Source: Dyella lutea (GTDB taxonomy: Bacteria; Pseudomonadota; Gammaproteobacteria; Xanthomonadales; Rhodanobacteraceae). From it: a DNA stretch of 64,000 nt. The DNA lies in NCBI RefSeq assembly GCF_024158035.1, contig NZ_JAMZEK010000005.1, positions 62,001 to 126,000 of the forward strand. The letters are read 5' to 3'. The notes under the pieces were generated by a model. The model ran no database searches, was not told the origin of the DNA, and saw only the letters and a list, made by a program, of their open reading frames with translations. Positions 56,233 through 64,000 of the stretch are shown piece after piece. The translations under genes and the position numbers were made by a program. Position 1 is the stretch's first letter. Each line of letters begins with the position of its first letter.

Positions 56233-58254
56233 ATGACCCTGCGCCGCAAGCTGTTGCTGGTTGCCCTCTGCACCCTGGCGCTGCCGGTGGCCGGCTGGCT
56301 GTACGTGCGGCAGATGGAGAACCTGTTGCGCGATGGCCAGGCGCAGGCGCTCACCGCGTCCGCGCGCGCGGTGGCACGTAGCCTTGCGGTGGCGGGAGCC
56401 GGGCTTCCCGAGGGGGATCAAGCCTGGTACGTGCAGCCGGTGCAGACACCGATTACCGTCGATGGCTACGGCGACGACTGGGCGCCACTCACCCCCTGGA
56501 GCCAGCCGGTGGGGGCGCGCGGCAAGCTTCTGCTGGCGCAGGATGCGAGCGGTCTCTATCTGTGGCTCGATGTGCGCGACAGCCGGCGCACCCGTGCCGA
56601 CGTGGATGACCCGCTGGTGCTGCGCGCCGATCACGTGGTGCTGGCGCTGTCGCGCGGCGATCTGCAGCGGCGCTACCTGTTGGCCAGTTCCGGGCCCGGG
56701 CCGGTGGTCGCCAGGGCGCTCGACCCGCCGGTGGCGGGCCTGCCGGATTCGCTCGGCGCGCAGTGGCAGGAGGACGGCAGCGGCTACCGCATCGAGCTTC
56801 GCCTGCCTGGGAGCGCCGGTATCACCGGCGTGGGCGTGGGTGTGTTCGATCCTGCCGATGGCGGCAATCCGCTGGCGGTCGAGCAGCGCCCGTTGCTGGC
56901 CTATTCCGATGCGCTGTCGGCCGAACTCGCGCGACTCGCGCCGGACGATGTCTATGCTCGCGTGCTCTCGCCTCAGGGCTGGTTGATGGCACGCAGCGGG
57001 CGACTGCGGCCGGAGGGCGGCGGCAGGCAGCCCGGTTGGTTCGCCGCCCTGATCTACCGCTCGCTGCTGGCCGACCGGGTACAGGCAGCCGAGCCATGGA
57101 TGCAGGACACGCCGCGGCTGGAATCTCCCGAGGTCGTCCAGGCGCAACACGGGCAACCAGCGGCGGTCTGGCGTGAGGGCGAGACGCGCGCTTCGGTGGT
57201 GCTCGACGCGGCCGTGCCGATCGAGCGCGGCGGCAAGGTGCATGGCGTGTTGTTGCTGGAACAAACCAGCCGGGCCGTGCCGCTGTTGGCGAACCGGGCA
57301 TTGTTTGGCCTGCTGCTGACCAGCTTTGCCGTGCTGCTGGTGGCCGGCGGCATCCTGCTCGCGTTCGCCACCCGGCTCAGCCTGCGGCTGGGCAAGTTGC
57401 GCGACGCGGCCGAGCGGGCACAGGCAGCCGACGGCCGTCTGGACGGACTGTTCCAGCGCGGCCGCTTTCCGATGAGCGATGCCCCGGACGAGGTCGGCGA
57501 CCTCGCACGCAGCTTCGAAAAGCTGTTCGAGGCGGTCGGCGGCTACACCGACTATCTGCGTACGCTGGCATCCAAGCTCTCGCACGAGCTGAACACGCCG
57601 ATCGCGATCGTCAAATCCTCTCTGGACAACCTCGAGCACGCGTTGGAGGCCGGGGGCGGCGTGCCGCCGGAGGCAGCGTCCTACCTGGCGCGTGCCCGCG
57701 ACGGTACCGCCCGGCTCGGCATGCTGGTGCGGGCGATGAGCGAGGCCAGCCGGATGGAGCGCGCGATCGCCGCCGCCGAGCCGGAGGACGTGGACCTGCG
57801 AGAGGTGGTGCGCGGCTGCGCCGAGTCGTACCGGGCACTCGCCGGCACGCGCAGCTTCGAATGCGTGCTGCCGCCGACGCCACTGCCGTTCCACGGCGCG
57901 CCCGAACTGGTCGCGCAGGCGCTGGACAAGCTGTTCGACAACGCATTGTCGTTTACCCCGGCGGACGGCTGGTTGCGGCTGGAGCTGCGTCCGCTCGAGC
58001 GTGGCGCGGAGATCACCCTTGCCAACCAGGGGCCGCCGCTACCGGAGGCCATGCAGGGGCGGCTGTTCGATTCGCTGGTCAGCCTGCGCGACAAGGCCAC
58101 GCCGGGCGATGCGCCGCACCTGGGCCTGGGCCTCTACGTGGTACGGCTGGTAGCCGAACGACACGGCGGGCAGGCGCTGGCCCGCAACATCGACGACGGG
58201 CAGGGCGTCGCCTTCACCCTGCAACTGCACGGGATGGCGCGCGCGCGGCTATAG
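56233..58254 (+). CDS. Sensor histidine kinase with large extracytoplasmic CBM9-like sensor
   Basis: A 673-residue kinase. TM1 is near residues 8-24. The about 340-residue periplasmic region contains ITVDGYGDDWAPLTPWSQP, LYLWLDVRDSRRTR and RIELRLPGSAGITGVGVGVFD, resembling CBM9-like or DOMON-like carbohydrate/heme-binding folds. TM2 is near 360-382, then HAMP-like sequence, H-box TLASKLSHELNTPIAIVKSS (H451), N-box LDKLFDNALSFTPADG and G-box LGLGLYVVRLVAERHGG. It should phosphorylate the preceding regulator. The sensor fold is inferred by pattern. The last stop base abuts the stop of the convergent TonB gene (CTATAG). Confidence 0.87.
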   Translation: MTLRRKLLLVALCTLALPVAGWLYVRQMENLLRDGQAQALTASARAVARSLAVAGAGLPEGDQAWYVQPVQTPITVDGYGDDWAPLTPWSQPVGARGKLLLAQDASGLYLWLDVRDSRRTRADVDDPLVLRADHVVLALSRGDLQRRYLLASSGPGPVVARALDPPVAGLPDSLGAQWQEDGSGYRIELRLPGSAGITGVGVGVFDPADGGNPLAVEQRPLLAYSDALSAELARLAPDDVYARVLSPQGWLMARSGRLRPEGGGRQPGWFAALIYRSLLADRVQAAEPWMQDTPRLESPEVVQAQHGQPAAVWREGETRASVVLDAAVPIERGGKVHGVLLLEQTSRAVPLLANRALFGLLLTSFAVLLVAGGILLAFATRLSLRLGKLRDAAERAQAADGRLDGLFQRGRFPMSDAPDEVGDLARSFEKLFEAVGGYTDYLRTLASKLSHELNTPIAIVKSSLDNLEHALEAGGGVPPEAASYLARARDGTARLGMLVRAMSEASRMERAIAAAEPEDVDLREVVRGCAESYRALAGTRSFECVLPPTPLPFHGAPELVAQALDKLFDNALSFTPADGWLRLELRPLERGAEITLANQGPPLPEAMQGRLFDSLVSLRDKATPGDAPHLGLGLYVVRLVAERHGGQALARNIDDGQGVAFTLQLHGMARARL

Positions 58255-59514
58255 CGTGGGCTTGTCCAGGTGGAAGCGCACCGGCACGCGGGTGCTCGCC
58301 GTGGTGGCATGGCCGTCCGGTCCCAGTGCGCGAAAGCGCCACTGCCGGGCCGCATCCAGTGCGGCCGCATCCAGTTCCGCGAAGCCGCTGGATTGCGCGA
58401 CCCGGATGTCCAGCGGGCTGCCGTCCGAACCGATCGTGAAAGCCAGCAGCACCGTACCCTCATGGCGTTGGCGCACGGCTTCGGCCGGGTATTTCGGCGC
58501 GGTACGGCTGACGATCTCCACCCTCGCCGCGCCGGGCGCACCGCCGTAGGTGAGCGCCCAGCCGCCGTCGCCCGGCTGCAGGCGCACGCGGTAGTGCTCC
58601 GCCGGATTGCACGAGGTGCCGGGGCTCTCGCAGCGCTGCACCGTGTAATCGAGCTGACCCTGCGCATCGAGAGAGAAATCCAGCCGGGTATGTCGAGGGT
58701 CGACCGGCGGGTCCAGCGGCGTGCCGACGAAGACGCCGTCGTGGAACACATACAGCTGCACCGCGTCCGCGCGGCAGCGATCATCGCGTCCGACCACCGC
58801 CTCGGCCACATAGTTGTCTCCCTGGCGCTGGGCGCGACCGGTGAGCGAGCGCTCGCCTCCGGCCAGGAGGAAGCGGTCCTCGTCGCCAGTTGCCGCGGCG
58901 CCGGCCGCGTCCGGGCAATGCGTGGTCGGTGCAGCGGCCGCCATCGGCTGCAGCGGGCGTGGCATGTAGTGCACCGGAGGCGTGGCGGGCGGGGCAGGTG
59001 TGCGCAGGTGTAGCCAGATGCCGGCCAGGGCAATCACGACCGCCGCAGCCGCCAGCCAGCGTCCATGGCGACGCAGCAACCCCTTCGGCGGTTGCGGTTG
59101 CGCCGGCAGCGGTGGTGGTTCGCCAGCGCTCGGCAGCGGCGGAGGCGCGATCGACGAGGGCAGGTCCTGCCAGCTGTCGTCACCGTCATGGCACCAGCGG
59201 TCGGCCGGCTTGCCGAAACGGCCCAGCACGCTGTCGGGCAGCGGCCCCAGCACGCGCTCGCCACGCAGCAGCCAGATCAGCGGCTGTCCGCCGGGTAGGG
59301 TCTCGGCCTGCGCGCCCAGCTCGCCGAGCTGCCCGCGCTGGCGCGTCGCGGTATCGACATCGAGACCCTGGCGAATGATCAGCGGCGCCCGCTGCCACAC
59401 CTTCTGCTCGAACGCCTCGGGAGTCATGCCGAATGCCGCGGCCAGCCGGGCGCGGGCGGCCGTAGGGCCCGGATCGGTGAATTCGCCGGTGAGGATCAGG
59501 CAGTACGTGTCCAT
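58249..59514 (-). CDS. Membrane-anchored TonB-C domain protein with cytosolic N-terminal domain
   Basis: A 421-residue protein. Residues 1-120 form a cytosolic domain (TGEFTDPGPTAARARLAAAF, LLRGERVLGPLPDSVLGRFG, WCHDGDDSWQDL) that vaguely resembles GYF_2. A Pro-rich stretch, one TM (WLAAAAVVIALAGIWLHL) and a periplasmic part with two Cys pairs follow. The C-terminal TonB-C domain is VSRTAPKYPAEAVRQRHEGT ... DGSPLDIRVAQSSGF. The Cys-containing middle domain is not part of TonB. It is the downstream neighbour of the GYF-pilin fusion gene on the same strand; a joint envelope role is likely. Confidence 0.78.
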   Translation of the reverse strand: MDTYCLILTGEFTDPGPTAARARLAAAFGMTPEAFEQKVWQRAPLIIRQGLDVDTATRQRGQLGELGAQAETLPGGQPLIWLLRGERVLGPLPDSVLGRFGKPADRWCHDGDDSWQDLPSSIAPPPLPSAGEPPPLPAQPQPPKGLLRRHGRWLAAAAVVIALAGIWLHLRTPAPPATPPVHYMPRPLQPMAAAAPTTHCPDAAGAAATGDEDRFLLAGGERSLTGRAQRQGDNYVAEAVVGRDDRCRADAVQLYVFHDGVFVGTPLDPPVDPRHTRLDFSLDAQGQLDYTVQRCESPGTSCNPAEHYRVRLQPGDGGWALTYGGAPGAARVEIVSRTAPKYPAEAVRQRHEGTVLLAFTIGSDGSPLDIRVAQSSGFAELDAAALDAARQWRFRALGPDGHATTASTRVPVRFHLDKPTL

Positions 59515-59611
59515 GCGCCACGCATTCCTCGGAGGTTTGTCCGCAAGCTTACCCAAGGCCGCGGGTGGACCGCGCCGGCCTGCGACCCGACGCGGCACCG
59601 CGCCTGTCGCC

Positions 59612-60751
59612 TCAGGGGCGACAGCGGACCGGCAGGTACTGTGGCCGGATCGTGGTCTCGGGGCTGTCGCAGCTCCATTGCAGTTGTCCTTGGCCATCGC
59701 GGTGCGGTTCCAGCACCAGGACCTTGTCGCGCAGCGTGGCAGTCGCCTGCGGCGAGTCGAAGTGGATCACCAGCTTGCCCGCGTCCACGTCGACGGCGGA
59801 CACGTAGCGGCCCATCAGCGAGTCCGCCGCGCCGATTCCCGCGTCGGCGTTGTCCTTCGGCAGGTCGCCATGCCGGGCGTAGTACTCGGCCACGGCCGTC
59901 TGGGCGCCGCGGGCGACCGAAAAAGCCTCCGATACCTGTGCCCGCACCACGTAACCCTGGTAAGACGGAATGGCGATCGCGGCGAGAATGGCCAGTCCGA
60001 AGGGAAACGCCCACAGCAGATAGAATACGCCTTTCGGCGGTGGCGGGGCGTTGCGGCCGGTCTCCTTCCAGCGGGCCAGCCAGCGTAGCTGGCCCTGCAG
60101 GTAATACATGTTGAAGAAGAACAGGGTGATCCCGCCGATCCTCACCGTGGGGTTCCCGCGGCTGAAGTTCCGCTCCAGCGAGCCGGCCATCGAGAAGTAC
60201 GCCGCGATGAACAGCACGAAATACGCCAGCATGAGCAGCGACCCGAGCATCGCGGTGCCGCTTGCCGATTGCCCGCGCGGGGCCGCGCCGGCGATGACCA
60301 AGCCGTAGCCGAGAACGAAACTTCCGAAGGCCAGCCCGAGCAGCAGCGTGGCGCGGCTGCGTGGATCGACCTTGCGCACCCAGCTGGACTGGACGAACGG
60401 CCAGATCAGGCCGAACAGGCCGAAGGTGACCATCACCAGCAGCAGTAGTACGCCCCAGTGCATCGAGGGCGGGGCGGGCAGGTCCGCGCGTCGCCGCTCG
60501 GATGCATCGGACGGGTCGCCGCTGAAGAAGTTCGCGGGCGGTGCGGCCGGAGCGCTGAACGGTGGTGGCGCGGCCGGGGTCAGGTCGGGGAACACCTGCG
60601 CCAGCGGTAGCCAGGTGGCCATGCCGTCGCGCCAGGCCAGCGTCTCCGGGTCGAAGCGGCCCTCGCCGATCCACTGGCGGACGTTCGTCTCGCTGTAGGG
60701 TCCGAACTTCTGGCCGTTCCGGCCGATCCAGTATTTGGCCTCGCTACTCAC
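59612..60751 (-). CDS. GYF_2 (DUF4339)-multi-TM-type IV pilin fusion protein
   Basis: A 379-residue protein. Residues 1-60 are a GYF_2/DUF4339 domain (YWIGRNGQKFGPYSETNVRQ, PETLAWRDGMATWLPLAQV). A Pro-rich linker precedes about five TM helices (from VLLLLVMVTFGLFGLIWPF). The C-terminal about 130 residues are type IV pilin: ILAAIAIPSYQGYVVRAQVS, AEYYARHGDLP, then two Cys in WSCDSPETTIRPQYLPVRCRP (typical pilin disulfide). The prepilin leader and Glu5 are absent, so it cannot be processed as a pilin. Start is GTG at 60751 with AAGGAG 8 nt upstream. Confidence 0.85.
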   Translation of the reverse strand: MSSEAKYWIGRNGQKFGPYSETNVRQWIGEGRFDPETLAWRDGMATWLPLAQVFPDLTPAAPPPFSAPAAPPANFFSGDPSDASERRRADLPAPPSMHWGVLLLLVMVTFGLFGLIWPFVQSSWVRKVDPRSRATLLLGLAFGSFVLGYGLVIAGAAPRGQSASGTAMLGSLLMLAYFVLFIAAYFSMAGSLERNFSRGNPTVRIGGITLFFFNMYYLQGQLRWLARWKETGRNAPPPPKGVFYLLWAFPFGLAILAAIAIPSYQGYVVRAQVSEAFSVARGAQTAVAEYYARHGDLPKDNADAGIGAADSLMGRYVSAVDVDAGKLVIHFDSPQATATLRDKVLVLEPHRDGQGQLQWSCDSPETTIRPQYLPVRCRP

Positions 60752-60990
60752 TGCAACACTCCTTTCCATGGTGATCGACAGGCCCGTTCCACCGGGTCGG
60801 CGGTCGGGTATGCGAGGTTCTCCGGGATGTCCGTCTGCGGGCACATGCGCGCCGCCGCGGCGACACCCGACAAGTGCCGCCCGGACCAAGGGCGATGGAT
60901 CGGTGACCCCCTGAGCTCCCCCCTCACGCAGCCTAGGAGCCCCGCCCCGCCGCCGCAACACCGGCGCGCCGTGCCCCGGGCCCGACGGGC

Positions 60991-60999
60991 TGGTATCTT
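60991..60999 (+). promoter_or_regulatory. Extended -10 element of trpE
   Basis: TGGTATCTT is TGn plus TATCTT; predicted start near 61006 and a leader of about 29 nt, too short for a trp attenuator. No leader peptide rich in Trp was found upstream (60752-60990). Confidence 0.45.
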
Positions 61000-61034
61000 G
61001 GCGCGGCTGTTTTTCCTGCCTGGATCGCTCCCCC

Positions 61035-62510
61035 GTGATTTCCCGCGACGAATTCGACGCGCTGGTGGCCCAGGGCCACACGCGCATCCCCCTGGTACGC
61101 GAGGTGTTCTCCGACCTCGACACGCCACTGTCGGTGTACCTGAAGCTGGCCGATGGCCCGTACACGTTCCTGTTCGAATCGGTCGAGGGCGGGGCGACCT
61201 GGGGACGCTATTCGATCATCGGCCTGCCGGCACGCCGTGTGTACCGCCTGCGGGGGCACGAGCTGGAGGTGGAGGACGCCGGCGAGGTCACCGAGCGTCG
61301 CCAGCTGGCCGATCCGCTGGCCGAGATCGAGAAACTCCGCCAGCAGTACGACGTGCCGCGGTTGCCGCAGCTGCCGGCCTTCTCGGGCGGCTTGGTCGGT
61401 TACTTCGGCTTCGAGACGATCGGCTACATCGAGCCGCGACTGGCGCAGTGGGATCGCGCCGACGAGCTGGGCACGCCCGACGTGCTGCTGATGCTGGCCG
61501 AGGAAGTGGCGGTGTTCGACAACCTCAAGGGCCGGCTGTACCTGATCGTGCACGCCGATCCCTCGCAGCCGCACGCCTACGCGCAGGCGCAGCGCCGGCT
61601 CGACGCGCTGGTCTATCGCCTTCGCCAGGGCGGCGCCTCGTATCCGCAGCTCACGCAGTCGGTGGCGCTGGACGAAAGCGACTTCAAATCCTCGTTCACC
61701 AAGGCCGAGTTCGAGGCGATGGTGGAGAAGGCGAAGGAATACATCCGCGCCGGCGACATCTTCCAGGTGGTGCCCTCGCAGCGCCTCAGCGTGGGCTTCA
61801 ACGCGCGGCCGGTGGACGTCTACCGCGCGCTGCGCGCGTTGAACCCGTCGCCGTATATGTACTTCGTCGACCTTGGCAAGACGCAGATCGTCGGCTCCTC
61901 GCCGGAGATCCTGGCGCGGCTGAAGGACGGCAAGGTCGTCGTTCGCCCGATCGCCGGCACGCGCAAGCGCGGCGCCGACGAGGCCGAGGATGCCGCGCTC
62001 GAGGCCGAGCTGCTGGCCGATCCGAAGGAGCGCGCCGAGCACGTGATGCTGATCGATCTTGGCCGCAACGATGTGGGCCGCATCACCGAGACGGGCAGCG
62101 TGGCGGTCACCGAGTCCTTCGTGGTCGAGCGCTACTCGCACGTGATGCACATCGTCAGCCAGGTCGAGGGCGAGTTGCGCGACGGGCTGTCCTACATGGA
62201 CGTGCTCAAGGCCACTTTCCCGGCCGGCACGGTCAGCGGTGCGCCGAAGATCCGCGCGCTGGAAATCATCCAGGAGCTGGAGCCGGTCAAGCGCAACATC
62301 TACGCCGGCGCGATCGGCTGGATCGGCTGGTGGGGCGACGCCGACACCGCCATTGCGATCCGCACCGCGGTGATCCAGGACGGCCGCCTGCACGTGCAGG
62401 CCGGCGCCGGCATCGTCTACGACTCCGATCCCGCATCGGAGTGGGAGGAGACGATGAACAAGGGCCGCGCGCTGTTCCGCGCCGTGGCCCAGGCGGCGAA
62501 AGGACTGTGA
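61035..62510 (+). CDS. trpE: Anthranilate synthase component I
   Basis: A 491-residue TrpE. N-terminal feedback region has LESVEGG-type sequence FLFESVEGGATWGRYSIIGL. The catalytic chorismate/Mg site includes DIFQVVPSQRLS, NPSPYMYFVD, IVGSSPEILARLKDGKVVVRPIAGTRKRG (span), DLGRNDVGRI and TFPAGTVSGAPKIRALEII. It makes anthranilate from chorismate and glutamine-derived ammonia. GTG start at 61035. The partner trpG is not in this window; the next gene is a secreted protein, unlike common trpE-trpG order. Confidence 0.97.
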   Translation: MISRDEFDALVAQGHTRIPLVREVFSDLDTPLSVYLKLADGPYTFLFESVEGGATWGRYSIIGLPARRVYRLRGHELEVEDAGEVTERRQLADPLAEIEKLRQQYDVPRLPQLPAFSGGLVGYFGFETIGYIEPRLAQWDRADELGTPDVLLMLAEEVAVFDNLKGRLYLIVHADPSQPHAYAQAQRRLDALVYRLRQGGASYPQLTQSVALDESDFKSSFTKAEFEAMVEKAKEYIRAGDIFQVVPSQRLSVGFNARPVDVYRALRALNPSPYMYFVDLGKTQIVGSSPEILARLKDGKVVVRPIAGTRKRGADEAEDAALEAELLADPKERAEHVMLIDLGRNDVGRITETGSVAVTESFVVERYSHVMHIVSQVEGELRDGLSYMDVLKATFPAGTVSGAPKIRALEIIQELEPVKRNIYAGAIGWIGWWGDADTAIAIRTAVIQDGRLHVQAGAGIVYDSDPASEWEETMNKGRALFRAVAQAAKGL

Positions 62511-62515
62511 GTCGC

Positions 62516-63202
62516 ATGGTCCGTCACGGAGGCGCCGGCGTGCTGCTGGCCGGCGTGCTGGCTGCGGGCGTGCACGCCGACGAGGTGCCGCGGGCACCGG
62601 CCTGGCCCGACACCGCGCTTGCCCGCACCGAGGCGCTGGCCCTGCTGCAGACCCTCAATGCGGACCTGCTCAGCCACGACAGTGCCACGCTGACGCTGGA
62701 GCGCTGGTGCGCGGCACACGGCATGGCCTCGCCCGCGAAGGTCACTGCCGAGCACGTGCATGGCCCGGCCCGCCCCCTGCCGGACGATCTGCGCGCGCAG
62801 CTCGGCATCGCCGCCGACGAGCCGGTCGCCTACCGCCGGGTCGCGCTGCGCTGCGGCGGGCGCACATTGTCCGAAGCGGAGAACTGGTACGTGCCGTCGC
62901 GCCTGACCGCCGCCATGAACCACACCCTGGAAACCACCGACACGCCCTTCGGCAAGGTCGTCCGACCGCTGCATTTCCGCCGCCGCACGTTGTCCGCCAA
63001 GCTGCTCTGGTCGCCGCTGCCATCCGGCTGGGAGCAGGCCGCCGAACTGCCGGCCGATCATGCCGGCCTGCTGCCGATACCGCCGCGCCTGCTGCAGCAC
63101 CGTGCGCTGTTGTTCGATGGGGAAGGGCATCCCTTCAGCGCGCTGATCGAGACCTATACCGACCAGGTGCTGGCGTTCGAGCCCCCCTCCGCGCACCCGT
63201 GA
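62516..63202 (+). CDS. Exported protein with a chorismate lyase/UTRA-like fold
   Basis: A 228-residue protein with an N-terminal signal (GAGVLLAGVLAAGVHA). Its core, VAYRRVALRCGGRTLSEAEN, WYVPSRLTAAMNHTLETTDTP, FGKVVRPLHFRRRTLSAKLLW, follows the order of secondary structure and Arg/Glu spacing of UbiC/UTRA domains, which bind or cleave chorismate-like ligands. It carries a signal sequence, so it would act in the periplasm. It starts 6 nt after trpE; GTG at 62507 is an alternative start overlapping the trpE stop. Activity is inferred from fold pattern only. Confidence 0.6.
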   Translation: MVRHGGAGVLLAGVLAAGVHADEVPRAPAWPDTALARTEALALLQTLNADLLSHDSATLTLERWCAAHGMASPAKVTAEHVHGPARPLPDDLRAQLGIAADEPVAYRRVALRCGGRTLSEAENWYVPSRLTAAMNHTLETTDTPFGKVVRPLHFRRRTLSAKLLWSPLPSGWEQAAELPADHAGLLPIPPRLLQHRALLFDGEGHPFSALIETYTDQVLAFEPPSAHP

Positions 63203-63267
63203 AAGCGGGTTAACATGCTGATCGGCGCTGCCCAGGCGTCGAACCGCAAGGCCCGTCCGAGACCGCC

Positions 63268-63639
63268 ATGTACGATCACGAACTCGCCCGTCTGCCCTAT
63301 CGTCGCCCACCGATGAACCGCGGGATCGATCCGCAGCGGTTGAACTGGCTGTGGCGCCTGATCTGCGAACTGGGCGAGGTGCAGCCGGACGAAGTGGTCG
63401 AAGCCCTGCACGCGGCGGTGGTACCGGTCGATGCGCATCGCGCGCGCAGCTGGACGGTCGGCGATCGGGACCCGGGCTTCTTTCCGATCACCCTGGCCGA
63501 ACTCGAGCGCAACATGCGTGCGCTGATCGCCCTGCGCCAGGCCCGCGAACACACCGAGCGTGGCCTGCAGCGCGCCGTGGCCGACTCGGCCGCCCTTGAC
63601 GGCGACCCGCCCGCCCGGGATCTGCCGCTGGAGTGGTGA
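63268..63639 (+). CDS. Small soluble protein of unknown function
   Basis: A 123-residue protein, mostly helical and acidic at the ends (PQRLNWLWRLICELGEVQPD, EVVEALHAAVVPVDAHRARS, FPITLAELERNMRALIALR). It has no signal or TM. The WTVGDRDPGFFPIT segment is the only conserved-looking turn. No family was recognised. It lies 66 nt after the previous gene and 77 nt before recC. Confidence 0.65.
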   Translation: MYDHELARLPYRRPPMNRGIDPQRLNWLWRLICELGEVQPDEVVEALHAAVVPVDAHRARSWTVGDRDPGFFPITLAELERNMRALIALRQAREHTERGLQRAVADSAALDGDPPARDLPLEW

Positions 63640-63703
63640 ATCCCGCCACCGTCGCAGCCACTGCGATGCCCCGGTGATGTGATGGCGGCCTCCTGCCGCC
63701 GGC

Positions 63704-63709
63704 TATCAT
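63704..63709 (+). promoter_or_regulatory. -10-like element immediately upstream of recC
   Basis: TATCAT at 63704-63709 would place transcription start at or 1 nt before the recC ATG (63717), implying a leaderless message. The -35 is weak. Confidence 0.35.
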
Positions 63710-63716
63710 CCCGACG

Positions 63717-64000
63717 ATGCGTACTGCCCCCACGGACGAATTCCACCGCGGCCTGGTGATCTACCGGGCCAGCCGGCTCGAGGCCCTGCTCGACCCGCTG
63801 CTGCAGCTGCTCGACAGCGCGCCGCCGGCCCACGTGCTGGCGCCGCAGACGGTGATCGCCGCGCACCCGGGCATGCGGCACTGGCTGGCCGGCGCGCTGG
63901 CTCGGCGGCGCGGCCCGGGCGGCATCGTCGCCAACCTGCGCATCTCGCTGCCCAGCAGCTGGCTCGACGAGCTGGCGCTCAGCGTGCTCGGCAGCGGCGC
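63717..64000 (+). CDS. recC: Exodeoxyribonuclease V subunit gamma RecC (5' part)
   Basis: The first 94 codons of a long gene cut by the window end (RecC is about 1100 residues). The N-terminus matches RecC: LVIYRASRLEALLDPLLQLL, TVIAAHPGMRHWLAGALA, and IVANLRISLPSSWLDELAL. RecC is the Chi-recognising subunit of RecBCD in double-strand break repair. The remaining subunits probably follow outside the window. Confidence 0.9.
   Translation, partial: MRTAPTDEFHRGLVIYRASRLEALLDPLLQLLDSAPPAHVLAPQTVIAAHPGMRHWLAGALARRRGPGGIVANLRISLPSSWLDELALSVLGSG

Noticed and set aside
60752-61034. trp attenuator or leader peptide upstream of trpE
   Set aside because: No Trp-rich short ORF or terminator/antiterminator pair, and the predicted leader is only about 29 nt.

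Overview
The window is GC-rich, gene-dense proteobacterial chromosome. Gene content points to the Xanthomonadales, most likely Rhodanobacteraceae (Rhodanobacter, Dyella or Frateuria type). The markers are aceF with two lipoyl domains next to an lpdA carrying its own lipoyl domain, a glutaredoxin fused to a rhodanese domain, an ohrR-ohr pair, an ABC permease fused to an M1 peptidase, a DUF6491 lipoprotein, and many GTG/TTG or apparently leaderless starts. The genus is inferred from families, not measured. No tRNA, rRNA, CRISPR array, prophage or insertion sequence was seen. The window opens inside a TPR-sulfotransferase gene and closes inside recC.

Layout. 1-9.3 kb: a divergent TPR-sulfotransferase / TPR-hydroxylase pair, the glutaredoxin fusion, an autoregulated TetR-SDR unit, an LpxH-like phosphatase, an SGNH hydrolase, an AlaA-type aminotransferase and RsgA. 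9.3-19 kb: a membrane protein with a QEGLA metallopeptidase-like protein, malic enzyme (maeB), a GT2/GT-C glycosyltransferase pair and aceE. 19-29.5 kb: envelope and stress genes (DUF883-like protein, GST, secreted GH43 glycosidase and esterase, MFS exporter, lipoproteins, ferritin-like protein, Usp, glycine-zipper protein) and a frameshifted yihY. 29.6-35 kb: small envelope proteins, two of them DUF2884 paralogues, and MscS. 35-39.6 kb: an ABC exporter with a peptidase-fused permease. 39.8-44.1 kb: aceF, an MscS-like remnant and lpdA. 44.1-52.6 kb: GIY-YIG protein, ohr/ohrR, dinB, transporters, an Mpo1-like protein, purC, cytochrome c and djlA. 52.6-64 kb: rpe, two tiny genes, a broken Sel1 gene, a two-component system with a secreted partner, two membrane-anchored fusion proteins, trpE and recC.

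Central carbon metabolism is well represented. Pyruvate dehydrogenase is split between aceE (16.3 kb) and aceF/lpdA (39.8 kb); maeB, alaA and rpe also feed the pyruvate and pentose nodes. Two regulators, TetR at 3.79 kb and OhrR at 45.5 kb, have textbook promoters whose predicted start coincides with the start codon and whose spacers contain palindromic operators. Both therefore look like self-repressed leaderless genes.

The least conventional part is 53.4-60.8 kb, between rpe and trpE. It holds two peptide genes with their own terminator, a two-component system with a large extracytoplasmic sensor and a co-transcribed secreted protein, and a GYF-like/multi-TM/type IV pilin fusion that lacks a prepilin leader. 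Two genes carry frameshifts (yihY at a G7 run; the Sel1 gene twice). These should be checked against reads before being treated as biology.
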